Shown here in pieces: positions 34,514 to 42,755 of a stretch of DNA of 64,000 nucleotides. Each line of letters begins with the position of its first letter. Within the stretch, counting starts at the first letter, position 1. The DNA is taken from NCBI GenBank assembly GCA_947302275.1, contig CAMYUW010000001.1, positions 1 to 64,000 of the forward strand, read 5' to 3'. This stretch comes from an uncultured Prevotellaceae bacterium (GTDB lineage: Bacteria > Bacteroidota > Bacteroidia > Bacteroidales > Muribaculaceae). Position numbers and translations under genes: made by a program. Below the pieces are notes generated by a model. That model was not told the DNA's origin, searched no databases, and saw nothing but the letters and a program-made list of their open reading frames with translations.

Positions 34514-35389
34514 ATGAAAGTAGGAATTATTCAACAGCGCAACACCAGCGACATTGCAGGCAACCGCCAGTCGCTCATCCATAAGATCAAGCAACTCGCC
34601 AACCAGGGCGCACAACTCGTCGTCCTGCCTGAGCTGCACGACTCGCTATACTTTTGCCAAGTAGAAAGCGTTGACAATTTTGACCTGGCTGTACCCATCC
34701 CTGGGGATGTGACACGGGAATATGCCGCAGTGGCACGTGAGTGTGGCGTCGTACTTGTGACTTCGCTGTTCGAGAAGCGTTCGACAGGATTGTACCACAA
34801 CACGGCGGTAGTTTTTGACACCGACGGCCGCGTGGCGGGCCAATACCGCAAGATGCACATCCCTGACGACCCCGCCTATTACGAAAAATTCTATTTCACA
34901 CCTGGCGATCAGGGCTTTATCCCCATCGAAACTTCACTGGGCAAACTCGGTGTGATGGTGTGCTGGGACCAGTGGTACCCCGAGGGCGCAAGGTTAATGG
35001 CCATGCGTGGTGCAGAACTGCTCATCTACCCCACTGCCATCGGCTACGAGAGCAGCGACACTCCCGAGGAACAGGAACGCCAGCGTGAGGCATGGATAAC
35101 TGTGCAGCGCGGACATGCCGTGGCCAATGGCTTGCATGTCATCACGGTCAACCGTGTGGGACACGAGCCCGATCCGTCAGGGCAGACCCGTGGCATCCAG
35201 TTCTGGGGCAGCAGCTTCATTGCCGGTCCTCAAGGCGAACTCATCTACCGGGCCCCGAACGATAGCGAGGATCTCCAAGTCATCGACATCGATATGGAGC
35301 GCAGCGAGCAGGTGAGGCGCTGGTGGCCCTTCCTGCGCGACCGCCGCATCGAGTGCTACAGCGATCTTGACAAACGTTTCCTCGACTAA
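34514..35389 (+). CDS. aguB: N-carbamoylputrescine amidase
   Basis: AguB hydrolyses N-carbamoylputrescine to putrescine, CO2 and ammonia. The start at 34514 (MKVGIIQQRN) gives 291 residues, the usual length. The nitrilase catalytic triad is visible: Glu40 (VVLPELHDS), Lys113 (YRKMHIPD) and Cys150 (GVMVCWDQWYPE). The segment KFYFTPGD is also typical. A longer in-frame extension upstream overlaps aguA and is not credible. Confidence 0.95.
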   Translation: MKVGIIQQRNTSDIAGNRQSLIHKIKQLANQGAQLVVLPELHDSLYFCQVESVDNFDLAVPIPGDVTREYAAVARECGVVLVTSLFEKRSTGLYHNTAVVFDTDGRVAGQYRKMHIPDDPAYYEKFYFTPGDQGFIPIETSLGKLGVMVCWDQWYPEGARLMAMRGAELLIYPTAIGYESSDTPEEQERQREAWITVQRGHAVANGLHVITVNRVGHEPDPSGQTRGIQFWGSSFIAGPQGELIYRAPNDSEDLQVIDIDMERSEQVRRWWPFLRDRRIECYSDLDKRFLD

Positions 35390-35491
35390 AATAAACTAAG
35401 AATTTCGCAAATCAGACTAATTTGGCATCCGCGTTCAATTTCTACGAATTGGACCTACAACTCAACTACGAAACTGTATCTCGGTGAAGCC

Positions 35492-35555
35492 AATTACGCG
35501 AATTAAACGAACCTGGCGGCTGATGCCATTCGTTTAATTCGCGTAATTTTAGTTT
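35492..35555. terminator. 20-bp perfect inverted repeat after aguB
   Basis: The arm at 35492-35511 (starting AATTACGCGAATT) is a perfect reverse complement of 35529-35548, with a 17-nt loop. TTTTAGTTT follows on the plus strand, so it should terminate aguB, and perhaps the converging gene too. The trailer AATTTTAGTTT also follows the hairpin at 21185-21246. Confidence 0.75.
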
Positions 35556-35569
35556 ATTCAGGAGATAGA

Positions 35570-36196
35570 TCAGGCCTGGCCTTCGTCCTTGGGACCAAAG
35601 GCTTTTTTCAAGAAGTCCTGAACCTTGTCCATCACGCCCTCAGCAGCCTTTCCGGCATCATCGAGAGCTTCTTTGGCCTTGTCCAGCACATTCTCCTCAC
35701 CCTCCTTGGGCTCGAAGGCTTCCTTGGCCTTCTGTGACAAGTCCTGGGCCACCTCGGTAGCAGCGGCAGTGCCCTGCTCCACAAAGTCCTTTGCCTTTTC
35801 CATCATTTCGCCAGCTGCAGTCGCACCTTCGCCAAACATTTCCTTGGCCTTGTCCAACAGGCTGGGCTCACCCTCCTTGGCCTCGAACATTTCCTTAGCC
35901 TTATCCAGGAAGTCCTGGCTCATCTCGCCTGCGGCGGTTGTGCCCTTGTCCAGCATTTCCTTGAGCTGATCAAGCATACCCGGCTCGCCTTCCTTGCCGT
36001 CAAACATCTCCTTGGCCTTGTCGATGATACTCGGGTCTCCCTCTTCGCCTTCAAGCAGTCCTTTGAGTTTATCAATCACGCCATTGCTGTCGTTAGCGGC
36101 ATCACCGAGCATGTTCTTCAACTCATCAAAGATGTTACCAGCCTCGTTTTTCACTTCGTTAGCGGCCTGTTCGGCACTTTTCATTTCCTCGTCCAT
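35570..36196 (-). CDS. Repetitive acidic helical protein (LEA-like)
   Basis: This protein has 208 residues, no signal peptide and no membrane segment. The composition is dominated by Lys, Glu, Ala, Gly, Asp and Met. It contains imperfect repeats of the form (L)LDKAKEMF(E/D)(A/G)KEGEP at least five times, alternating with Gly-Thr-Ala-Ala-Glu segments (GTTAAGEM, GATAAGEM, GTAAATEV). This is reminiscent of LEA or other low-complexity protective proteins and of YtxH-like helices. No family assignment is secure. It is transcribed alone and converges on aguB. Confidence 0.65.
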   Translation of the reverse strand: MDEEMKSAEQAANEVKNEAGNIFDELKNMLGDAANDSNGVIDKLKGLLEGEEGDPSIIDKAKEMFDGKEGEPGMLDQLKEMLDKGTTAAGEMSQDFLDKAKEMFEAKEGEPSLLDKAKEMFGEGATAAGEMMEKAKDFVEQGTAAATEVAQDLSQKAKEAFEPKEGEENVLDKAKEALDDAGKAAEGVMDKVQDFLKKAFGPKDEGQA

Positions 36197-36311
36197 TTAT
36201 CCTGTATTTTGATATCTTCGCCTACTCCCTTTCAAGCGTTTCGGCTTTCTCTGTGACCCCAAATTTACACATTATTTTATTCACTGGCAACAATTCAGGA
36301 CTTTTCTTATT

Positions 36312-36352
36312 AAAAACAAAGGACCGGGGCGACGATTGTCGTGCCTCGGTCC
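36312..36352 (-). terminator. rplS terminator
   Basis: On the minus strand GGACCGAGGC pairs with GCCCCGGTCC (36321-36352) with one mismatch. TTTGTTTTT follows. Confidence 0.75.
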
Positions 36353-36387
36353 CAGATGACTCGATATAACAAGAGGGGGTCGGCTGA

Positions 36388-36753
36388 TTAGGCCTCGTCC
36401 TTCTTGATGATACGGCGCTCCTTGATGCGAGCCTTCTTACCGGTGAGACCACGCAGGTAATACAGCTTAGCGCGACGCACCTTACCATGCTTGTTGATGG
36501 TGATGCTGTCGATAAACGGAGACTCGAGCGGGAAAATACGCTCAACGCCGATGTTGTCACTGATCTTGCGAACGGTGAAACGCTTCTTCTCACCTTCGCC
36601 AGTAATCCTAATCACCACACCACGGTACATCTGGATACGCTCCTTGTTACCCTCCTTGATGCGGTATGCTACCGTGATTGTGTCACCCGGGAAAAACTGA
36701 GGGTGCTGCTTGTCTGTAGCAAATGCTTGTTCTGCAACTTTAATCAAGTCCAT
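36388..36753 (-). CDS. rplS: 50S ribosomal protein L19
   Basis: L19 sits at the 30S-50S interface. The ATG at 36753 ([11 protein letters not shown]) gives 121 residues, the normal size; an upstream extension is not conserved in character. Family segments seen are [42 protein letters not shown] and [20 protein letters not shown]. It is transcribed alone, with a leader of about 75 nt that could carry autoregulation, though no known leader motif is recognised. Confidence 0.96.
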   Translation of the reverse strand: MDLIKVAEQAFATDKQHPQFFPGDTITVAYRIKEGNKERIQMYRGVVIRITGEGEKKRFTVRKISDNIGVERIFPLESPFIDSITINKHGKVRRAKLYYLRGLTGKKARIKERRIIKKDEA

Positions 36754-36837
36754 TTTTATTTCATTTAATCTGTTAATAATCACTTCGCAATATACACAAG
36801 CCACACTATTTCTTGTCAGAGATTACGAAAAGCGGTG

Positions 36838-36868
36838 CAAAGGTAGTACAATTTCCCGAACTGGCAAT
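36838..36868 (-). promoter_or_regulatory. rplS promoter
   Basis: On the minus strand ATTG (36865-36868) and TACCTTTG (36838-36845) are separated by 19 bp. Confidence 0.7.
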
Positions 36869-36944
36869 AAAAAAAACGTTTTTTTGACATATCTCCAACG
36901 CAGAAAGCCCTCTGGCACACTGTCTATCACCCTCTGGCCACCAA

Positions 36945-38672
36945 TCACATGGACAGGAGAATGTCAATAACGGCGTTGATGTCCGAAAGGCTGACCTCGC
37001 CGTCACCATTCACGTCGGCAAACTCCGTCAGAACTTCATCGGTCACAGTACCCAGGAGAATATCGATAATGCAATTGATGTCACTGATTCCTACTTCGCC
37101 ATCAAAATCGACATCTCCCCGCACGTGGTGGAAAGTGTGATTGTCAAGATAGACGATGCGGCGCCTGATCCAGTCGCTCAAGTATTCAAACTCATCATTG
37201 AAATCGAGCACACGAAAGTTAATATCGCTATCGCCCGAGAACCGCATCTCCTCGCGCTTGATGGCGCCGCAATCGCGCAACAGGTCGTAGGTCCGGGCAA
37301 AACGGCTGATCAGACTATCGGGTGTCACGATAGCGTCACGCAGATGCCAGTATCTGCTCACTACTCGCCTGTGGAATTCGGGCCACGATAACAAACGGTT
37401 AAACAACGCATTGTAGCGCAACAATGACACCGCCGCCAACTCGTTCTCAGGCCCTACCATTTCGCTTCGGTAATAGCCGTCCAAGTCGCTCCAGTGCTGA
37501 CCGACCGTGGCATCAAGGTCCCATACGGCAAGGGTCAACTTCTTATCAACCGCTCCGTCATAACATCCCCAAATCATGTTCTTACATGTGTTGTCAATAG
37601 CCAGCAGCACATTGATGAACACATAGTAGTCGATCAGGACCGGCAAGTCAAAAAAGTCGCCCACCTGCGCGCGGAAATCCTGATCGCTGCTGGTCTCCAC
37701 AAAGCTGATCGCATCTCTGAGCACGTGGAAATCGGTGGGACTCACATCATCTATATCGGGATACTTGACTTCATAGCCGCACCACATCTCCTTCTGGTTA
37801 TTACAAGCCGAGTCAGCAACAAAGAGGGTCTGCCACGTCTCGTTTTTTGCCTTCCACAACATGCCGTGGAATTCCTCATTGGCTTCGTCATACTTCTTGA
37901 GCTTCATCTGCTTGCGGTCCAGGTACTCGGTCATGTCATAGAAGCCCATGTAGCGCTCGTTCAAGAACACATCGACAAAGAAACCGCGGGAATAGTTGCG
38001 GACATTGGGCTGCCGATCGGCATAATATGGCTTGACCGACATGTCGGCCCACAAGGCGTGAGCCATCTTGTTGCGGATGCGGCCCATGTCAATCAGTCCG
38101 GCATCCAGCCGCCAGTGATTGTCGTTGCGCAGGCCCATGAAGGTGCGGTCCATTTTGTTGCCATCGGCATCCAGAAACTTGACGTGGTAATTGTGTTTGT
38201 GATACCACGGCCGGTTGGTGGACGAGCCTGCCCACTTGATGGATGCGGGCATGACCTCGGTAGCAGTATCTTCTGGCATGGTCATCCACACCTCTCCATC
38301 GGCATATTCTTCAGAAAAAGTGCCCACCAGCTTCATGATGGGGAAATAAGTGAAACGGATAGAACGCTTGCGCGTCAAGCCCTTCACGCGGTTCCTGTAC
38401 TGCACAGCATAGGTCGTGTCGCCATTAACCAGCGGAAGGGTGAACTCGCTGCCCACTCTGGTGCCATCAAAGGCGGCCCATGAGATGGAATCATCAAGAA
38501 CGATTGTCAGCGTGATTGGCTTGCCATACTGCTCACGGGGAACCGTCAACAGCAATGTGTTGGACTTGTCGTCAAACGACACCCGTTTTCCGTTCAGCGT
38601 GAACTGGGCCGTCATTGTCATCACACATGACAACAGCAGGGTCAGGACACATATTGAGCGATTGTTTTTCAT
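36945..38672 (-). CDS. Exported CotH-kinase-like protein with C-terminal dockerin
   Basis: This protein has 575 residues. The signal peptide (about 1-22, ending MTAQ) is followed by a beta domain (about 23-110). A CotH domain follows, with SIKWAGSSTNRPWYHKHNYH, NHWRLDAGLIDMGRIRNKMA, NERYMGFYDMTEYLDRKQ, INVLLAIDNTCKNMIWGCYD and the DxD-like LAVWDLDATVG. CotH proteins are atypical secreted protein kinases. The tail (about 507-575) has two dockerin-like segments (RGDVDFDGEVGISDINCIID; FADVNGDGEVSLSDINAVID). It is the last gene after folP, cdaA and DUF3109, 31 bp behind DUF3109. Confidence 0.82.
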   Translation of the reverse strand: MKNNRSICVLTLLLSCVMTMTAQFTLNGKRVSFDDKSNTLLLTVPREQYGKPITLTIVLDDSISWAAFDGTRVGSEFTLPLVNGDTTYAVQYRNRVKGLTRKRSIRFTYFPIMKLVGTFSEEYADGEVWMTMPEDTATEVMPASIKWAGSSTNRPWYHKHNYHVKFLDADGNKMDRTFMGLRNDNHWRLDAGLIDMGRIRNKMAHALWADMSVKPYYADRQPNVRNYSRGFFVDVFLNERYMGFYDMTEYLDRKQMKLKKYDEANEEFHGMLWKAKNETWQTLFVADSACNNQKEMWCGYEVKYPDIDDVSPTDFHVLRDAISFVETSSDQDFRAQVGDFFDLPVLIDYYVFINVLLAIDNTCKNMIWGCYDGAVDKKLTLAVWDLDATVGQHWSDLDGYYRSEMVGPENELAAVSLLRYNALFNRLLSWPEFHRRVVSRYWHLRDAIVTPDSLISRFARTYDLLRDCGAIKREEMRFSGDSDINFRVLDFNDEFEYLSDWIRRRIVYLDNHTFHHVRGDVDFDGEVGISDINCIIDILLGTVTDEVLTEFADVNGDGEVSLSDINAVIDILLSM

Positions 38673-38703
38673 CTTTTTTCCTTTTAGTCAAATAACTCTT
38701 TTG

Positions 38704-39288
38704 TCATTCCGATAAATACTCTTTGATATACAATTCGCAAGAAGCGACCAGGTGGTCATACCACTCCTGCCCATAGCGCTCGATGAGCGGCTCCCGCAGG
38801 AATTGATACAGGCGGATGCCCTTACGGCGGCCCATCACCTCAGCACTCTTGCAGATCTTCCAGCGGTCGTAATTTACAGCGTCATAGCCCGGATAACGCT
38901 TGATGCGCACGGGATAGAGATAGCATGAGATGGGTTTGCGCCACTTGATACGCCCCTCGCGGTAAGCTTTTTCGATTGCGCACAGGCACATGCCCCCGCG
39001 CTCATAGGTAGTAAACACGCAGTTGGCTCCACCCACAAGTTGAGTCACCAGTTCTCCTTCTATATCAAGAAACCCGATGCCATGCTCCTTGATCTGCTCC
39101 TGAGCCTGAGGCAACAGGTCTTCCCATATTTCGGGCAATATTTCCTTGATGTGCTGGTATTCCTCTTCGGTCAATGGAGCGCCGGAATCCCCCTCGATGC
39201 AACATGCACCCAGACACGAATCCAAATCACAGCAGAAAAATCTCTCCACCAAATCCAGGCTGACCAGCGTTCCGTCAATATCAAACAT
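38704..39288 (-). CDS. DUF3109 cysteine-rich protein
   Basis: This protein has 194 residues and is cytoplasmic. The Cys-rich signature FFCCDLDSCLGACCIEGDSGAP, together with CLCAIEKAYREGRI, RKPISCYLYPVRI and CKSAE, matches DUF3109, a family likely to bind metal or an Fe-S cluster (YkgJ-like). Function is unknown. It begins 18 bp after cdaA and precedes the CotH-like gene by 31 bp. Confidence 0.88.
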   Translation of the reverse strand: MFDIDGTLVSLDLVERFFCCDLDSCLGACCIEGDSGAPLTEEEYQHIKEILPEIWEDLLPQAQEQIKEHGIGFLDIEGELVTQLVGGANCVFTTYERGGMCLCAIEKAYREGRIKWRKPISCYLYPVRIKRYPGYDAVNYDRWKICKSAEVMGRRKGIRLYQFLREPLIERYGQEWYDHLVASCELYIKEYLSE

Positions 39289-39306
39289 GAGTAACTACTT
39301 TAAAGA

Positions 39307-40092
39307 TTAGTCGTTTTCAACAAGTGCCGACAACGCGTGCTCCAAGTCGGTACTAGACAGGTTAAGGTGAAGTTCTCCCTTATGGGCGTATGAAATGCGG
39401 CCGGTTTCCTCACTCACTACGATGGCGATGGCATCGGTAGCCTGGGCTATGCCCTTGGCCGAACGGTGGCGCAATCCCAGGTAACGCGGGATATTTGTGT
39501 CGTGAGATACAGGCAAGATGCAGCCCGCACTCATGATCTTGCTGCCCGCGATAATCAGGGCACCGTCATGCAGGGGGCTGTTCTTGAAGAAGATATTCTC
39601 AATCAAGCGGGAGTTGATGTCGGCCTTGATCATGTCGCCAGTGCGCTCATAGTCGGTCAACGGAATCGTCTGTTGCACAACGATAAGAGCGCCGGTCTTG
39701 GACTTGGCCATGTTCATGCAGGCATAGACCACCGGCAGGATCCATTTCTTTTCATCCTCGATCTCGGTCTTGCTCTTGAACAGTTTCTCAAAGATCTTGA
39801 GGCCGCGTCTGGAGCCCAACTCAGTGAGGAACCGCTTGATCTCGTCCTGGAAAAGGATGACAAGGATGAACAAGCCGATGTCGATAAACTTGTCCATGAT
39901 GGTTCCGATCAGGCGCATATCCATGATCTTGTACATCACCACCCAGGCGACAACAAACGCCAGCACGCCGACAAAGATGTCGAGCGAGCCTGAATCCTTC
40001 ATCGTGCGGTACAGGTAGAACAGCATTGTCGCTACCAGTAGGATGTCAACCAGATCCTTGATGCTGAAGAGTGTAAAAATCGATGTTGGCAT
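39307..40092 (-). CDS. cdaA: Diadenylate cyclase CdaA
   Basis: This membrane-bound enzyme makes cyclic di-AMP from two ATP. Its 261 residues comprise three N-terminal membrane helices (about 10-82) and the DisA_N/DAC domain (about 110-250). The catalytic Asp176-Gly177-Ala178 (SPLHDGALII) and the Arg-His-Arg motif at 208-210 (YLGLRHRSAKG) are both present. It begins 17 bp after folP, an arrangement common in Bacteroidetes. Confidence 0.95.
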   Translation of the reverse strand: MPTSIFTLFSIKDLVDILLVATMLFYLYRTMKDSGSLDIFVGVLAFVVAWVVMYKIMDMRLIGTIMDKFIDIGLFILVILFQDEIKRFLTELGSRRGLKIFEKLFKSKTEIEDEKKWILPVVYACMNMAKSKTGALIVVQQTIPLTDYERTGDMIKADINSRLIENIFFKNSPLHDGALIIAGSKIMSAGCILPVSHDTNIPRYLGLRHRSAKGIAQATDAIAIVVSEETGRISYAHKGELHLNLSSTDLEHALSALVEND

Positions 40093-40109
40093 ATCTTATT
40101 CTTATAATT

Positions 40110-40973
40110 TCAATCGTTCTTGCTGCAGTCACGTAACATGGTTGTCAACTTGACTGCCTCGGCTGCGGCCTTCACGTCGTGAACACGCAGGATGTGTGCA
40201 CCTTGCATCAGCGCAATCGTGTTGATGACGGTTGTACCTATGAGTGCATCCTCGGGGCCACAGTCCAGCGGAGTGTAAATCATCCGTTTACGCGACACGC
40301 CCACCAGCAACGGAGCATCCAGGATATGAAACGCGTTGAGACGGGCCATCAACTGATAGTTCTGCTCAAGGTTCTTGGCAAAGCCGAAACCCGGGTCAAC
40401 AATCACATCGGCAACACCCAACTGCCGCAGGTGGTCAATTCGGCGTGCCATCCACTCGAGTACGTCGCCTGCAACATTCTGGTAGTCGGTCAAGGATGAC
40501 ATTGTCTCGGGTGTGCCGCGCATGTGCATCAGCACATAGGGGACTTGCAATTGAGCCACCGTGGTGAACATCTCGTCATCGATTGTGCCACCCGATATGT
40601 CATTGATGACGTCTGCCCCCCACTCTTCCACACAGCGGCGGGCCACAGAGGCACGGTAAGTGTCCACCGAGAGAATGGCATCAGCCGCCTCGCGGCGAAT
40701 CACGCCCAGCGCCCACTGCAAGCGTTTCATTTCTCCTTGAGCATCAACCTGTTCACTGCCGGGACGCGTTGAGCAGGCCCCTATATCAATGATGTCAGCG
40801 CCATCTGCAATCATCTGCCTGACACGTGCGACAAGCGTCCGCTCATCGTTAACGCGGCTCCCGCTATAGAACGAATCAGGCGTGACATTGATGATGCCCA
40901 TCACCCACGGACGGTCGATGGCCACCAGCTTGCCATGCAGGTTCAGGCTATATGTCTTGAACGGTTGCGTCAT
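40110..40973 (-). CDS. folP: Dihydropteroate synthase
   Basis: FolP condenses 6-hydroxymethyl-dihydropterin pyrophosphate with p-aminobenzoate; it is the sulfonamide target. Motifs seen are VMGIINVTPDSFYSGSR, GADIIDIGACSTRPGSE, DVINDISGG, PYVLMHMRGTP, VIVDPGFGFAKNLEQNY and GVSRKRMIY. I prefer the ATG at 40973 because the -7 box at 40997-41004 would put the transcription start very close to the earlier ATG at 40985. It is the first gene of the folP-cdaA-DUF3109-CotH set. Confidence 0.94.
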   Translation of the reverse strand: MTQPFKTYSLNLHGKLVAIDRPWVMGIINVTPDSFYSGSRVNDERTLVARVRQMIADGADIIDIGACSTRPGSEQVDAQGEMKRLQWALGVIRREAADAILSVDTYRASVARRCVEEWGADVINDISGGTIDDEMFTTVAQLQVPYVLMHMRGTPETMSSLTDYQNVAGDVLEWMARRIDHLRQLGVADVIVDPGFGFAKNLEQNYQLMARLNAFHILDAPLLVGVSRKRMIYTPLDCGPEDALIGTTVINTIALMQGAHILRVHDVKAAAEAVKLTTMLRDCSKND

Positions 40974-40996
40974 CACGCTATTCACATTTTAACCTG

Positions 40997-41035
40997 CAAA
41001 GTTACAAATTATTTCCCGAAAAAGGATTACCTTTG
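40997..41035. promoter_or_regulatory. Divergent folP/murI promoters
   Basis: Minus-strand TAACTTTG (40997-41004) serves folP. Plus-strand TACCTTTG (41028-41035) serves murI and leaves only a few bases between the predicted start of transcription and the ATG at 41045. Confidence 0.7.
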
Positions 41036-41044
41036 CGGTAGAGA

Positions 41045-41902
41045 ATGACTGAAACACCAATGATTAAACAAGATAACGGCATTAACCAAGCTCCCATCGG
41101 AGTATTTGACTCGGGATTCGGAGGGTTAACCATACTGCGGGGCATCAGGCAGAGGTTGCCGCAATATGATTACCTGTTTGTGGGCGACAATGCGCGTGCG
41201 CCCTATGGAACGCGCTCACGCGAGCTGGTTTATGAGTTCACTCTGCAAGCTGTCAAGCATCTATTCGCGCAGGGTTGCCATCTTATCATCCTGGCTTGCA
41301 ACACGGCTTCGGCCGAGGCCTTGCGCACCATCCAGCAAAAGGACCTCCCCACCCTAGCCCCCGACCGCCGCGTGCTGGGTGTAGTACGCCCCACCGTAGA
41401 GAAGGTGGGTGAACTGACCCAGACGGGCCATATTGGCGTGTTCGGCACCCCAGGCACTATTGCCAGCGGCAGTTACAACATCGAGATTGAGGGCATGTAT
41501 CCGGGTTATAAGGTACACGGCCATGCCTGCCCCATGTGGGTGCCGTTGGTCGAGAACCGCGAAAGCGCTGGCGACGGCGCCGACTATTTTGTCAAGAAAG
41601 ACATCAGCATACTCATGAACGACTGCCCGGATATTGACACGGTCATTCTGGGATGCACCCATTATCCCCTGCTCATTGATAAAATACGCAAGTACACACC
41701 CAATGGTGTCAAAGTCATCCAGCAAGGTCCCATTGTGGCCGAAAGCCTTGCCGATTACCTGCACCGCCATCCCGAAATTGAGCGTCATTGCAGCCGTGGC
41801 GGGACTTGCCGTTATTTTACGACCGAAGATCCAGACCACTTCTCCCCCCTTGCCAGCGTCTTTGTCAACGAACCCGTCAACGCCCATCGCATCATCCTGT
41901 GA
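41045..41902 (+). CDS. murI: Glutamate racemase
   Basis: MurI makes D-glutamate for peptidoglycan. This 285-residue protein has GVFDSGFGGLTIL, VGDNARAPYG, the two catalytic cysteines Cys85 (IILACNTASAEAL) and Cys204 (VILGCTHYPLL), and GVFGTPGTIASGSY. With a -7 box at 41028-41035, the ATG at 41045 would be almost leaderless; the in-frame ATG at 41060 (MIKQDNG) is an equally plausible start. A strong bidirectional terminator follows. Confidence 0.95.
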   Translation: MTETPMIKQDNGINQAPIGVFDSGFGGLTILRGIRQRLPQYDYLFVGDNARAPYGTRSRELVYEFTLQAVKHLFAQGCHLIILACNTASAEALRTIQQKDLPTLAPDRRVLGVVRPTVEKVGELTQTGHIGVFGTPGTIASGSYNIEIEGMYPGYKVHGHACPMWVPLVENRESAGDGADYFVKKDISILMNDCPDIDTVILGCTHYPLLIDKIRKYTPNGVKVIQQGPIVAESLADYLHRHPEIERHCSRGGTCRYFTTEDPDHFSPLASVFVNEPVNAHRIIL

Positions 41903-41935
41903 CTCGTTCAGGGTAATACAGAAAAATAAAAACAG

Positions 41936-41976
41936 CCTGGGGACAACCGAATCGATCAGTTGTCCCCAGGTTATTT
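41936..41976. terminator. Bidirectional terminator after murI
   Basis: CCTGGGGACAAC (41936-41947) pairs perfectly with GTTGTCCCCAGG (41959-41970). TTATTT follows on the plus strand, and a T-rich tract (a-run at 41922-41932) on the minus strand. Confidence 0.88.
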
Positions 41977-42003
41977 CAAGAATCGTAGCTGTTGCTTAAA
42001 CAG

Positions 42004-42657
42004 TTAGCGCTTGTTGGTGCGAAGCTGGAAGGAGCGAAGGGTGTAGAGTTTATCTCCGTCAGTAAGACCGATGGAAAAATCGGCATATCCCTTCTTGAGT
42101 TTCCTGGTGGCAACGACCTCGCTCTGGTAGCGCACAGACTTACCCGGCGCCAGCTCCTTAACGATGGCCGTGGGCGACAGGAAAATTTCTTTGGTTCCAC
42201 TCACAGTAATTACAGGCGCAATATCATAGACATAGTTCCGACCCGTGTTACGGATGATGAACACGAGTTTGGCATGCTCTTCGGCATCCAGGGCCTGGTT
42301 GTTATTCTCGTCAACAAAGCGCAGTTCTTCGATGACAATGTCGGCAAAAGGACTATAGGAATTATTCTGACGGTAATCGTCCATATCGAAGTCATCGTAG
42401 TAGTCCGATGAGCGGTAATTTCCGTTTTCGGTCTTAGGAGCCGTTGCGGCAGCACCAATAATTCCGCCAATGGCCATGCCCACCACGGTACCCATATCGT
42501 GGCCACGGGGGCCATCGGTAATGCCACCGATAGCAGATCCAAACATGCCACCCAGCGAGGCGCCAGTGGCAGCGCCATAGAACTGGTTCATCGATTGGCA
42601 ACTCGTCAACATCATGGCGGACGCGATCAAACCCACAAAGACTGTTTTCTTGTTCAT
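42004..42657 (-). CDS. Glycine-zipper lipoprotein
   Basis: The ATG at 42657 gives 217 residues and a clean lipoprotein signal (MNKKTVFVGLIASAMMLTSC). Just after Cys comes a glycine-zipper-like region (GAATGASLGGMFGSAIGG... VVGMAIGGIIGAAA). This is followed by a linker rich in Asp, Tyr and Ser, and a beta-sandwich domain (about 100-217, DIVIEELRFVDENNNQALDA, LVFIIRNTGRNYVYDI). Glycine zippers suggest association with the outer membrane. Function unknown. Confidence 0.8.
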   Translation of the reverse strand: MNKKTVFVGLIASAMMLTSCQSMNQFYGAATGASLGGMFGSAIGGITDGPRGHDMGTVVGMAIGGIIGAAATAPKTENGNYRSSDYYDDFDMDDYRQNNSYSPFADIVIEELRFVDENNNQALDAEEHAKLVFIIRNTGRNYVYDIAPVITVSGTKEIFLSPTAIVKELAPGKSVRYQSEVVATRKLKKGYADFSIGLTDGDKLYTLRSFQLRTNKR

Positions 42658-42698
42658 CTTTTCAAAACTAATTTTCTTGTTTAACACACATTAGACAG

Positions 42699-42721
42699 GA
42701 TTAAACTCCACTGGTTTAATC
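42699..42721. repeat. 8-bp inverted repeat upstream of the glycine-zipper gene
   Basis: GATTAAAC (42699-42706) and GTTTAATC (42714-42721) surround a 7-nt spacer. They lie just upstream of the lipoprotein gene, so an operator is possible. No T-run is seen in the minus direction. Confidence 0.35.
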
Positions 42722-42755
42722 TTTTGCAAAAATTGTACCAAAAAGATTTACATTT

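Noticed and set aside
36838..36900. Known ribosomal-protein leader motif before rplS
   Set aside because: Only a promoter and a short unstructured leader are visible; no L19-leader consensus could be traced by eye.
37494..38483. 329-codon rightward frame
   Set aside because: It is antisense to the CotH-like gene and has no recognisable motif.
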